Position numbers and translations under genes: made by a program
In this document: in pieces, positions 21,601 through 31,780 of the stretch
Layout of the letters: every line of letters starts with the position of its first letter
How positions within the stretch are numbered: position 1 is the first letter of the stretch
Notes under the pieces: model-generated
What the model saw: the letters and a program-made list of their open reading frames with translations, nothing else
Database searches by the model: none
What the model was told of the DNA's origin: nothing
Source: Fomitopsis serialis
Taxonomy: Eukaryota > Basidiomycota > Agaricomycetes > Polyporales > Fomitopsidaceae
DNA: 64,000 nucleotides
Reading direction: 5' to 3'
NCBI RefSeq assembly: GCF_022376445.1
Contig: NW_025954961.1
Location: 1,736,001 to 1,800,000 of the forward strand

Positions 21601-23814
21601 CGCGTGGAAGACTCCCTGAGTAAAATGATCCGAGAATTCGTGTGGGGCTCACCTCGACCAGGACCAGTAAACGTGGACACGTTATATCGCCCTATAACGG
21701 AAGGCGGCCTAGGCCTGCTTGATGTCAGGGCACGGAATGAAGCAATCGAGTTAATGTGGGTGAAACGCTACCTCAATATGTCCCCGGAGCGGCCGCTCTG
21801 GGCCTTCGTAGTGGACGCTCTACTAAGCGCGGCCGTAACTACGGATGCAGGGGCAATCCGGAAACCAGCCCAAATAAACGCCTTCCTCCAGACGTGGACG
21901 CCAGCGGCGCACTCGCGCTCTCCCTTGCCGGGCTACCTGGTCAAGCTCCTGCGGGTGAGCCGGAAATACAACGTCAGCTTCGCTGCAATTAAACTGTCAC
22001 AAGAACTAAAAGCGACCCTACCTGCGTGGTATCACCTCGGTGCCGAACGGCATCTGCGTCGGCTAAATAACACAAAAGTTAGTGACTGCCTGCGTGATAC
22101 CCATAACGTCCTAAGAGTAACGGACCTTCTCCGCTTGGCGGGGAGGCATGGGACTCCAGGCAGACCACAAGAGCCCCCGGCAGACTGCTCCTGCAACGAA
22201 TGCCGGACGGACAAGGACTCCGGGTGCCGACACCCAGTAAAATGCTGTCTCGCGGCGGTCAGAATCCTCGACCTGGTCCGCCCGAAATGGCACCCGCTAA
22301 GCGGCTCACCGGGCGACAACCTGTCCCTGACAAAGCGACGACTAGACACGAACTACGAAGCCCTCGAGAATGGCGGCGAAGTCATCTTTGACCCCACGGT
22401 GACGGAACGCGGAGGCGTGTCCCAAGCTTTCCGAGTCTTTGTGAACCCGGAGGTTCATGACCTGGCACCCGCGATCAGGAGGCGTGCAGGAAGAGTTGTG
22501 GATGGAGAAGCCGTAACGGCATACCTAACCCTGGGCCGCCCACTCCCCGGGGCTGAACCTGCGACACAGGCGACCGTAACGGCCGCGGTTTGGGTCGGCC
22601 AGCTGCATGTAAAGAACCGCACCCTCTCCTTTAAAGGCCGCGACCAGAGAGGATGGCAAGTAGAGGGCGAGCTTCGCGCCGCTCTAGTGGCAACCCGCCT
22701 GACCCCTCTCGATGCTCCCTTACACTTTATATGCGAATCCAAGTTCCTGGTACCAGCCCTCACAACCAAACTGCCCGCTTGGGAGGACGCAGGCTGGATA
22801 GGAGTCCGTTTCTCCGACGAACTCAGAGCTCTCACGAACGCCCTACGCCGCAGATGCGCACCGACCTACCTTAAGAGAGCCCAGACAGACTCTGAGTGGG
22901 GCACTATCAATAAGGCGAACTTGCTACTCACCGATGGAGCGCAACCGGCTGACCCACGTGATTCCGACCTTCGACGAGACGCTGCTTTCGACCTATCCGG
23001 TGCCCGTCTAGCCACCCTCACACAGAAGCTCGCTTACGTGGGGGTGAGGGAGACTGCAGTCACAGAAGACCGCCGCCGAACGACTGCCGGTGTCTCCGAA
23101 TGCGTCGATGCCATGCTGGCTGCCGGCTTTCGGAACCCTCAACCGGCCGACCTGTGGCGCAGTATCCGACACAAGGACATGAGACGTCCAATCACCGACT
23201 TCTTGTGGAAAGCCATACATGGGGCACACCGCATTGGGCCATACTGGGCGAAGATCCCCGGGTATGAAGACCGGGCAAAGTGTACGACCTGTGGAGAAGA
23301 AGAAACACTGTCCCACATCCTCCTCTCCTGTGAAGCGACGGGACAGAGCATGATCTGGGAACTCACGCGTAACGTCTGGGAGCGGAAAAAGCTGCCTTGG
23401 GCCATACCGAGTACTGCGGAGATCCTTAGTGTAGGATCGGTTTTCTGGACACGCCCCGGGAAACGCACACGACGGGAAGGAGCGTCCCGCCTGTGGCGTA
23501 TACTGATCTCTGAATCGGCCTTCCTTATTTGGAAACTTCGGTGCGAGCGCGTAATCGCGCATGCAGACGAGGAGGAGTGGCAGCACGCGGTAGAGAGTGT
23601 CGGTAACCGCTGGCTCTCGAACCTGAACCTCAGACTGCACCGGGATTGCGCCATGACCCACCGCCGCTTCGGGCGGCTGGCAATCCCTACCCTGACTGTC
23701 CTAAGCACATGGAATGGGGTAATTCAAGACGAGTCCGCCCTCCCTGAGGACTGGACCAAATGTTCAAAGGTTTTAGTGGGTATCACGCCCCGCATCCCCT
23801 TGGATGCTGGGTGA
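18657..23814 (+). CDS. LINE ORF2: EEP endonuclease, reverse transcriptase, CCHC (frame breaks)
   Basis: Enzyme for target-primed reverse transcription. The N-terminal endonuclease shows 'SLNVSGRG', 'LQETHLEG', 'LNVYAPNSG', 'LGDFNVVEDP', 'SRLDRIYVT' and 'IPTDHRLV', i.e. the Asn, Glu, DxN and DH catalytic positions. The RT follows: 'GKAPGLDGLPYELWKG', 'IGNYRPITLLNTDYK', 'QAGFVPGRHIEDQ', 'VALDQEKAYDKV', 'RGVRQGDPLSCLLF' and the active-site 'LFADDTSTYL'. The last third carries 'CTTCGEEETLSHILLSC' (C-x2-C-x7-H-x4-C). The frame shifts once at the G-run 21557-21560 (one G short, within 'GGMSQYLTKVQGMP'). The natural ATG at 18657 is also one base out of phase with the endonuclease, implying a second gap before about 18960. 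With both restored the ORF is about 1719 aa. The start is therefore uncertain. Confidence 0.9.
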
Positions 23815-23954
23815 GGAGTCCCACACGGGCCGGTTGCCGGCTGTGCGTAAATGCATTTTTCTTGTCCTTGGAAGCACCTGCGGGGGAACCCGCTGGCTGG
23901 CTGGCTGCCTGGGTTTGACCAATTGTCAAATGCCGGGGGCCGTGTATAGCCCTC

Positions 23955-23955
<1 letters not shown>

Positions 23956-24005
<50 letters not shown>
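23956..24005 (+). repeat. LINE poly-A tail (50 A)
   Basis: Fifty uninterrupted adenines end the element directly before the right target-site duplication. The length suggests little time for tail decay, though a homopolymer count this long is imprecise in any sequencing technology. Confidence 0.95.
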
Positions 24006-24007
<2 letters not shown>

Positions 24008-24018
24008 AAGTCTGGGTG
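24004..24018. repeat. Right target-site duplication of the LINE
   Basis: Exact copy of 13912-13926; the first two A bases overlap the poly-A tail. Confidence 0.9.
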
Positions 24019-24326
24019 ACGGGCGCTACCGTCACATGATCTTAGCGCCAGCATTTCCCAATGAGGGACCCATGCAAAGCAAATCCACCAACGCCGTCAA
24101 CCAAGTCTCCGACCAGGAAGAATGTGAGTATGCTTCACCGTCCTGCCTCAGATCAAGCGGGATGTGCTTCCAGGATGTCTTGCTATGCTCTGTCGAGAAA
24201 ATGCGGCCAGTATAGGCCGACTTTTGGGCTGGATGCACTCGGTCACATCTGGATGCACTCCTGCGCTTGACCCGCGACCTTTCCAATTCTCCGGCACTTG
24301 CTGACTCTCTCTCTGTAGAACGCACA
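24019..24326 (+). other. Promoter/5' UTR of the ribosomal protein uL2 gene
   Basis: About 310 bp between the LINE and the RPL2 ATG. A pyrimidine-rich stretch (gactctctctctgtag) ends just before the ATG and looks like a 3' splice site or a TOP-like leader; a 5' UTR intron is possible but its donor was not identified. Confidence 0.45.
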
Positions 24327-25307
24327 ATGGGTCGGGTCATTAGGGCACAGAGGCGGTCTCACGCTATCGTAAGTGCTCTGGATCTTATATGAGGAACTGA
24401 CGACCAAACATCCTACGCAATCTGCAGTTCAAGGCGCACACCCACCACAACAAGTCGCCTGCGCAGTTCCGTCCGCTCGATTTCGCAGAGCGCAATGGCT
24501 ACGTCAAGGGTATTGTGAAGGAGATCATCCACGATGCTGGTCGGTGCGTGCAGAACGAGCCGCTTCAGGAACAGTCGGACTAACTGAAAGTGCAGTGGTG
24601 CTCCCCTTGCCCGCGTCGTTTTCCGTGATCCCTACCGTTACAAGCTCCGCAAGGAGACCTTTGTCGCGACCGAGGGCCTCCACACTGGTGCTTTCGTCTA
24701 CTGCGGCAAGAAGGCGCAGCTTGCCGTCGGCAACGTACTCCCGGTCTCGCAGTGCCCTGAGGGTACGATCGTGAGCAACGTCGAGGAGAAGACCGGCGAC
24801 CGCGGTGCGCTCGCCCGGACCTCCGGCAACTACGCGACCGTCATCGGCCACTCACCCGATGAGAACAAGACCCGCATCCGCCTGCCCAGTGGTTCAAAGA
24901 AGACTGTTTCGGGCAGCTGCAGAGCGACGATTGGTATCGTTGCGGGTGGTGGTCGTATTGACAAGCCCCTGCTCAAGGCTGGTCGTGCGTTCCACAAGTA
25001 CAAGGCCAAGCGCTACAAGTGCGTATTTCAAAGTACCGAGATGTGTCGGTTACTGATGACTTTGCAGCTGGCCCCGCACTCGTGGTGTGGCTATGAACCC
25101 CGTCGACCATCCTCACGGTGGTGGTAACCACCAACATATCGGTAAGGCGTCGACGATTGCACGTTCTGCCGTCCCCGGTCAGAAAGTCGGTCTCATTGCC
25201 GCCCGCCGGGTACGTACATCATATTGTATTGTGATATCTCCGAGCGCTCATGGCATGTCACGTAGACCGGTCTGCTCCGTGGTACGGTCAAGGTCAAGGA
25301 GGCCTAA
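24327..25307 (+). CDS. RPL2: 60S ribosomal protein uL2 (yeast L2, human L8)
   Basis: Core large-subunit protein required for peptidyl-transferase centre assembly. Five exons: 24327-24368, 24428-24543, 24596-25018, 25068-25209 and 25266-25307, giving 254 aa with a perfect frame. It starts '[14 protein letters not shown]'; the central motifs '[18 protein letters not shown]', '[12 protein letters not shown]' and '[17 protein letters not shown]' follow; the conserved '[16 protein letters not shown]' carries the His residue near the catalytic centre; the C-terminus is '[15 protein letters not shown]'. All introns are 49-59 nt GT-AG. Length and sequence are normal for the family. The gene is intact despite the LINE about 320 bp upstream. 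Confidence 0.97.
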
Positions 25308-25950
25308 GAGTTTGTCGTCGGAGTCTGTCTGCCTTGCTGTCTATATGCCACGATACTTTTCCACGCACCAAAAGCTATGTATGCAGCGATCGCATATGCA
25401 TCATGACTTATGCTTTGTACGAGAGTCATGTCGATTTCGTCTGAGTGAAAGGTATTCCCTTTGAGTGTCGCCTGGTGTCGCGTGTTTTTGTCAGTTACAG
25501 TTATCTCCTCGGATGAGGAGAGCGAGTACTTGCCGTGTCCTGCGCTGCTGTCCGTCGGGGCGGCGATATAGCTGAAGATCGTGAGTCACTCAGGCTTCGC
25601 TCGTGCTCTGAAAGTGACATAGTGCTTCTGATTTTGCCTACAGCTGATATATACAGCCTCGTGCTTTGCAGTGCGTCCAACCACGTTGAGCCTGCACGAA
25701 GACACGCGGTCAAATTGTCCGCTAATACCTGTCCTACGGCCGCGACGGCATCCTTCCCCAGAGGAACGTCTAGTGGCGGGTTCCGCCCGCAATGTTATAC
25801 ATGCCCCTCACGCCCCCGGCCGTGTCCTTGAACCCAGGCCCGCACCTTTCCTCAGTGAATGTTGCCGCGGCGCGAGATTTGCTGCCTACACCTTCTCCGG
25901 CGCCAGGCTGGATGCGCAGGCATGCGCACGACGTTGTCCGTACGCTCATC
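25308..25950. other. Intergenic, RPL2 downstream region
   Basis: No coding pattern or RNA gene was recognised. The region leads into the first unit of the SDR tandem array. Confidence 0.5.
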
Positions 25951-26347
25951 GCGCACAGCTTGATGCGTGTCCCAGTCTGTACTTGCGTGCTCACCTATGT
26001 GCTACTTAGGTCACAAACGCATGCGAAGCCATAGAAGCTGGACATTGCGGGGAATCTGACGCAGATCGCGATGGTTAGCCAGGTGAAGACCACACGACCG
26101 CACGGCGTCTCGGTCAGTGACATCCATGAGTGACGAGTAGTGATGATTGAGCTGAATTCGGACACCATAGCCGTAGTCGAGGTGGAAATACACGCTCGTT
26201 GCCCGTCAATAGTGGTCCAGGAAGCGCCTCAGCTGCGGAATCCAACACTCCGATTGACGTGTGGTGTCTGGTGCAATCCAAGCAGATGAGATGGATACTG
26301 GCAGCAAGCCATACATATTCCACGCTTCGTATAAGACCATCAAAGCT

Positions 26348-27374
26348 TTAGACTACCAGCTGGACCTCTGAAGACAGCGCATCCGACCAGGAAGCGAAGC
26401 GACCTGTATCGGCGAGCAGCTTCTCAGCCTTCACTTTGACCCCTTGGATGGCGTCTTTGCCCACTGCAAAGTGAAGTGGTGGATCGGGGAGCTGCGCGAT
26501 CTGGTACATGATTGCCACAGCTTTGACCGTGTCCGCCTCCGCGCCAATGGGGCCTCCCTTGATCATATCGCGTACCATGGCGGAGGGCAGGGTGGGTTTC
26601 GTATACGCAGGGTGCGGCGGTGTGCGCACGAGGTTGTTGAGCACCGGTGTCGCGAAGTTGCCGGGCTCAACCAAAACTACCTAGCAACAGAAACGAAGCG
26701 TCAGGAACCCTTCACGAAGTGTAGGGACGAACACACCTTGATGTTCCACTCTGGATCAAGTTCCGCTGCAAGTGCCGTGCTTATACCTTCCAGCGCTAGA
26801 TGGAATAGGTCAGTGGACTAGACTGAATATCGTAGCGCAAAAGCTTACCGTATTTACTGGCACTGTAGTAACCGACGGCCGGGTACGCCTCAATACCAGC
26901 TATCGAGGATATCTGTAGGAGAGTTCCTCCGGCGGGCTTGTTGACGTCTCGGAAGATGCGGACCGCCTCCTTGCTGACGTTCACCGCTCCCCATAGGTTG
27001 ACGTCGAAAACAGCGCGAGCCGCATCCTCCGGGGCGCCTTCTATCTCGCCAACCATGGAGTATCCGGCATTGTTGAAGACGATGTCGACACGGCCAAACT
27101 TCTTGATCGCCTCGGAGAATGCGTCCTTGATTTGCTGGGGGTGTGTGACGTCAAGCTTCAACACGAGGAGGTTATCCGCGCTATGCTGGGAAACCAAGTC
27201 GGCCAGAACTTCAGGCTTCCTCAGCGTAGCTATCGCACTGTCCCCATTCTTGAGGGCGATCTCTGTCATGAGCCGTCCGAACCCACTTGACGCGCCAGTA
27301 ACTAGTTGCGAGCGTAAGGACGCAACGAATGGTCGATCTGATGGGTACTCACTGAACCAGATTTTTCCAGGCAT
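26348..27374 (-). CDS. Short-chain dehydrogenase/reductase, SDR array copy 1
   Basis: Classical SDR, predicted cytosolic NAD(P)(H) oxidoreductase; substrate unknown. Exons: 27374-27353, 27301-26849, 26795-26737 and 26680-26348, 288 aa. The cofactor motif is 'TGASSGFG', with 'TLRKPEVL' after beta-2 (an Arg there suggests NADP preference, inference). Further motifs are 'LKLDVT', 'FNNAG', the catalytic Ser in 'LLQISSIAG' and 'YYSASK' (YxxxK). The C-terminal part 'VEPGNFATP', 'HPAYTKP' and 'LPDPPLHFAVGKDA' is typical of this fungal SDR subgroup. Exon 2 is 453 nt and exon 3 is 59 nt in every intact copy in this window, showing common descent. A TATA-like element lies about 60 bp upstream. Confidence 0.9.
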
Positions 27375-27430
27375 GTTGCAATTGGGGGTAAGACGTGTTG
27401 ATGCTTCGGCATGGGAAACGATGTCAGGCT

Positions 27431-27441
27431 CTTTATATCGT
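27431..27441 (-). promoter_or_regulatory. TATA-like element of SDR copy 1
   Basis: Reads CGATATAAAG on the minus strand, about 60 bp upstream of the ATG. Copy 5 keeps an equivalent element at about 33318-33326, while copy 3 has a mutated version (ctttgtattg, about 30454-30464). Confidence 0.5.
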
Positions 27442-27916
27442 GCGTCTTTGGTCTGTATAACATAAGCTCGCTTCGTCATAGAAAAGACGTAGAAAAGACG
27501 TGCTCAACCATTCTGCAGGCCTACATGATCTAGGATGCCGTCTCAAGCACCGTCTCAAGCACCATTGTTGACAATGTCGGTAACTGTCAAGGATGGTCAG
27601 CGCCGATAACTGGCGACAAGGATGCTGGCAGTACAGTATGTCCGAGTCGCGATTGGCTCTGCTGAGTCAGTCTGGCAAGGTGCCTGCGTACACTCATCCA
27701 CTGCGCCATGATCTTCGAGTCTGAGATACTGGGAGCGTGAGATACTGGTAACTTACCAACTCACAATCTCCCGATGTCGCGGAGATCCGACAATATCCGA
27801 GGGGCTGTCTTTCAAAGCCTGAAGAACCAGATCAATTTCCAGACCTGGGCTACTATGGCCGAATACAATTCCGAACGTCAAGTCCAAACCAGCACGGTGA
27901 TGATTACAGACGTGCC

Positions 27917-28469
27917 TCAAAACTCTAGCTCATCCGCACCCATTCCCTCTGACCATGACGCAAATTTATCAGTCTCCGCGAGCATGTCTGCGAGTTTTTT
28001 CTTCACGATCTCGACTCCCTGCTGACCCAAAGGGAGGTGGAGTGGTGGGTCGGAGATAGTCGTTAACTTGTACATCGCAGCAACAGCGTGCGTAGGGTCT
28101 GGTAGCCCCTTGAAGTTCTCGTCGCTGATCATTGCGCGAACCATTGCAGGTATGGAGTTGGGCTTCGCATACGGCTCCTGCAAAGGCACCCCTGGCAGGT
28201 TGGCACTGATGGCCGCTGTGCGAAAAGCCCCAGGCTCTATCAGGGTAATCTGTGGGCGTTGCGGTCAACACTGCGGTATGGACGTCTGCTGCGATGGCAT
28301 CCGGCTTTCTGAGTGTTGCCACGGATCTGTGTCCTTTCTTGAGCACCAGCTCAGTCATGATGCGGCCGAAGCCCGATGAAGCTCCAGTGACTGCCAAACC
28401 GTCAGCTCATACAGAGCGAAGCGATGCTAGAGCAAACTCACCAAACCATACTTGCGAGTCGCGCAACAT
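27917..28469 (-). pseudogene. SDR array copy 2, central catalytic region deleted
   Basis: Begins like an intact member: ATG at 28469, 'DSQVWF', gtgagt donor, then 'TGASSGFGRIMTELVLKKG' and 'TLRKPDAIAADVHTAV'. It then jumps directly to the C-terminal exon ('EPGAF', 'SDPPLHLPLGQQGVE', 'ASWSEGM'). About 110 residues including NNAG, the catalytic Ser and YxxxK are gone, so the product could not be an active SDR. The flanks match SDR copy 4. Probably a pseudogene; a spliced truncated protein is conceivable. Confidence 0.8.
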
Positions 28470-28942
28470 TGTAGGGGCTGCGCAAGAGCACGTTCGACAA
28501 TGTACCGTGGCGACCTACCTCCATTTAAGACGTCGATTAAGGGCGAAACTCCTTCGGCTGTACCAGTGTTTGCCGGTGTGTCAGTGCGTACAATTCACCT
28601 CCACGTACCAATGCTTAGCCCGAAGCGTGTTGAATTGTTCCTATACAGAGCAGCGGAAGACACGAAGTTCCGAGACATGATTAGAATCCTAGTCGGTACA
28701 TCAAATAGCACAATATGACTCGGGAACGGGCATTCCGGTACGGCGAATAAGTACACTTACCTTCTGGTGATATTCTCGAAGACACAGGGTTTCAGTACTC
28801 ATACGTAGCATACACATCAATGATTGCATTCGTCCCACGTGAGGCTACGTGGTCTCCCTCAGGCTAAAGACTCGATGCGATGATACCAACGCCATCGTTG
28901 CGGCCTTACGCTCATGTCTCGCGCCGAACGTAGTAGCTCATT
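28470..28942. other. Upstream region of SDR copy 2 within unit 1
   Basis: Closely related to 31266-31780 in unit 2 (shared 'gacgtcgattaa' and 'gccagtgtttgccggtgtgtcagtg'-like segments, shown in part). No gene was recognised. Confidence 0.5.
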
Positions 28943-29365
28943 GCGCACAGCTTGACTCGGATGTATGTCCCAGTCTGAACTTGCGTGCCCACCTATACAC
29001 GACTCAGTTCACAAACATATGCGAGGCCACAGAAGCTGGACATACCAGAGAACTTGATCCAGATCGCGCGGAGACATGATTCATGTTGGCGAGCATGGGT
29101 GCAGGACGTACGGTGTCTCGTTCAGCACTGCCATGAGTGACTAGTAGTGATAGTTGAGCTGAATCCCGGGCCTGGACACAAGTGACTACCCGTAGTCGAT
29201 GACTCCATTACTGGTCAACGACGGCCCGGGAAGTGCTTCAGCTGCGAAATCCAACTCTCTGATTGGCGTGTCTCTGGTACAATCCAAGCACTGCGTAGAT
29301 CAACTCGACACTGGCAGCGGAAGTCATAGTACATAGGCCATTCCTCGTATGCGATCCCCAAAGTT

Positions 29366-30404
29366 TCAAATTACCAACTGGACATCTGACAGCACATCCG
29401 ACCAGGAAGCAAACCGATCAGTATCAGCAAGCTGCTTCGCAGCCTGTTCCCGGGCTCCTCGGATGGCGTCTTTGCCCACCGTGAAGTGAAGGGGCGGATC
29501 GGGGAGCTGCGCGATCTGGTACATGATTGCCACAGCCTTGGCCGTGTCCACCTCCGCGCCAATGGGGCCTCCCTTGATCATTTCGCGTACCATGGCGGAG
29601 GGCATGGTGGGTTTCGTATACGCAGGGTGCGGCGGTGTGCATACGATGTTGTTGAGCCCCGGCGTCGCGAAGTTGCCGGGCTCAACCAGAACAACCTGGC
29701 AACAGAAACGAAGCGCCAGTTAGGAACCCCCCACGAAGTGTAGGGACGAACACACGGCAATGTTCCACTCTGGATCAAGTTCCGCTGCAAGTGCCGTGCT
29801 TATACCTTCCAGCGCTAGATGATTTAGGTCAGTGTACTAGACTAAACATCGCAGCGCAAAAGCTTACCGTATTTACTGGCACTGTAGTAACCGACGGCCG
29901 GGTACGCCTCAATCCCAGCTATCGAGGATATCTGTAGGAGAGTTCCTCCGGCAGGCTTGTTGACGTCTCGGAAGATGCGGACCGCCTCCTTGCTGACGTT
30001 CACTGCTCCCCATAGGTTGACGTCGAAAACAGCGCGAGCCGCATCCTCCGGGGCGCCTTCTATCTCGCCAACCATGGAGTATCCGGCGTTGTTGAAGACG
30101 ATGTCGACACGGCCAAACTTCTTGATCGCCTCGGAGAATGCGTCCTTGATTTCTTGAAGGTGCGTGACGTCGAGTCTCAACACGAGGAGTCTATCCGCGC
30201 TGTGCTGGGAGGCTAGGTCGGCGAGAACTTCAGGCTTCCTCAGCGTAGCTATCGCACTGTCCCCATTCTTGAGGACGATCTCTGTCATGAGCCGCCCAAA
30301 CCCACTCGACGCGCCAGTAACTAGTTGCGAGCGTGAGGACCTGGTAAGGACGCCATGAGTGGTGTATCTGAGAGGTACTCACTGAACCAGACTTTACTAG
30401 TCAT
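29366..30404 (-). CDS. Short-chain dehydrogenase/reductase, SDR array copy 3
   Basis: Near-identical paralogue of copy 1. Exons: 30404-30383, 30320-29868, 29814-29756 and 29695-29366, 287 aa in one frame. TGASSGFG, FNNAG, the Ser loop and YYSASK are all conserved. Two differences stand out. The end of exon 3 reads 'EWNIA' instead of 'EWNIK', because the last codon before the gtgtgt donor is GCC rather than AAG, weakening the splice-site consensus. The TATA-like element is mutated. It may be expressed less well than copies 1 and 5; otherwise the protein looks functional. Confidence 0.87.
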
Positions 30405-30904
30405 GTTGCAATCGGGGGTGACACTTGTTGATGCATGAGAAACGATGTCATGCTCTTTGTATTGTGCGCCGTTGGTCTGTATAACATAAGCTCGCTTCGT
30501 CATAGAAAAGACGTAGAAAAGACGTGCTCAGCGTTTCTGCAGGCTTGCATGATCCAGGATGCAGTTTCAAGGATGCAGTTTCAAGCACCATTGTTGAAAG
30601 TGTACTGTCAACGATGGTCAGCGCCCATAAATGGCGACAAGGACGCTGGCAGTATGTCGCGATAGGCTCTGCTGAGTCAGTCTGACAAGGTGCCTGTGTA
30701 CATTCATCCACTGCGTCATGATCGTCTAAAGCTTCTCACCCTATTGGAGTGAGATACTGGTAACTTACCAACTCACAAACTCCCGATGTCACGGAGTTCC
30801 GACAATATCCGAGGGGCTGTCTTTCAAAGCCTGAAGAACCAGATCATTTTCCAGACCTGGGCTACGGCCGAAAATGTTCATACTGCAGTACGTGCGTCTG
30901 CTAT

Positions 30905-31265
30905 AGTTGTTCACCTTGATACTCCACTCCGGGTCGGGTTCTCCATCCAAGGCTTCCACGAGCCCAATCACAGCTAAGCCACAAGGTCAGCTCTGCCGGA
31001 CGGACCTCAATATTGACTGGGCCACTCACCACTTTTCGTCACAATGTTGAAACCGAAAGCGGGAAAGCCTTGCACCCAGAGGCAGAGGAGACTTGCAGGA
31101 GACGACCTCCAACAGGTTTGTTCGCGTCTCGGAACATGTGCACAGCTTCCTTTGCAATCTTGACGGAGCCCCGGAAATTGGTTTCGAACGACGACGTCAG
31201 GCGCGTACAGAGCGAAGCGATACCAGAGAAAACTCACCAAACCATACTTGCCAGTCGGACAACAT
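30905..31265 (-). pseudogene. SDR array copy 4, N-terminal cofactor region deleted and frameshifted
   Basis: Keeps an exon-1 start at 31265 ('SDWQVWF', gtgagt) but then lacks the Rossmann glycine motif. It resumes at 'GSVKIAKEAVHMFRDANKP' and 'GGRLLQVSSASG', shifts frame at 'FPAFGFNIVTKSG' and ends with an exon-3-like 'EPDPEWSIKV'. The tyrosine of YxxxK is replaced (FNIVTK). The C-terminal exon is missing. Non-functional as an SDR. Confidence 0.8.
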
Positions 31266-31780
31266 TGTTGGGGCTGCGTGAGAAATGCACTATTGCGACG
31301 TACCTCCATATAAGACGTCGATTAATAGTGAATCCTCCGGCTGTGCCAGTGTTTGCCGGTGTGTCAGTGCACTGTTCATGATATCCCGTATCTCCAGTAG
31401 TTTGTCCAGTAGTCAGTATGGGCATCAATCCGCCGCGTACCAATGCTTAGCCCGAGGAAGTGTATTGTATTATTCCCATACAGAGCAGCGGAAGACACGA
31501 AACCCCTAGACATGAATGGAATCCTAGTCAGTGCATTAAATAGCATACGACTCGAGAACGGGCGTTCCGGTACGGCGAATAAGAAGTACAGTGACCTTCT
31601 GGTGATGTTCTCGAAGACACTGGGGGCCCTTTCAGTACCCTGGACCCGCGACGATACGTAGCGCTTACATCAATGCTTGAATTCGTCCCACGTCTAGTAC
31701 GTGGTCTCCGTAAAGACTCGATGCGACGATAAGAACGCCATCGTTGCGGCCTTCGATATCTCGCGCCAGATCTAGCTCAT
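31266..31780. other. Upstream region of SDR copy 4 within unit 2
   Basis: Matches the copy 2 upstream region of unit 1. No gene was recognised. Confidence 0.5.

Larger units (their letters stand above)
13927..24005 (+). mobile_element. Full-length non-LTR (LINE) retrotransposon, about 10.1 kb
   Basis: The element is defined by an exact 13-15 bp direct repeat on both sides and a 50-nt A tail at its 3' end. In order it holds a 5' leader (13927-14650), an unrecognised ORF of 194 aa, an 800-bp spacer, ORF1 with a CCHC zinc knuckle, and ORF2 with an apurinic-type endonuclease (EEP), reverse transcriptase and a C-terminal CCHC motif, then a 141-bp 3' UTR. The exact duplication and unbroken A tail say the insertion is recent. 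It lies in the same orientation as, and about 320 bp upstream of, the ribosomal protein gene uL2. Its coding frames are interrupted only by single-base gaps, like many host genes in this window, so it may be intact and mobile. Confidence 0.95.
25951..28942. repeat. SDR tandem array, unit 1 (about 2.99 kb)
   Basis: Starts with a segment (cgcacagcttga... ...cacagaagctggacat) that recurs at 28943 and 31781. Contains SDR gene 1 (intact) and SDR gene 2 (deleted in the middle), both on the minus strand, in the same order as unit 2. Confidence 0.75.
28943..31780. repeat. SDR tandem array, unit 2 (about 2.84 kb)
   Basis: Second copy of the unit, with SDR copy 3 (intact) and copy 4 (broken). Similarity to unit 1 extends through promoter, introns and intergenic DNA, so it arose by segmental duplication rather than retroposition. 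Confidence 0.75.

Noticed and set aside
20594..21652. 352-aa minus-strand open frame
   Set aside because: Antisense of the reverse transcriptase domain of the LINE; the plus strand carries all RT motifs.
23956..24005. 50-A run as an assembly or vector artefact
   Set aside because: It is followed directly by an exact copy of the 15-bp sequence found before the element's 5' end, which is what target-primed insertion produces.
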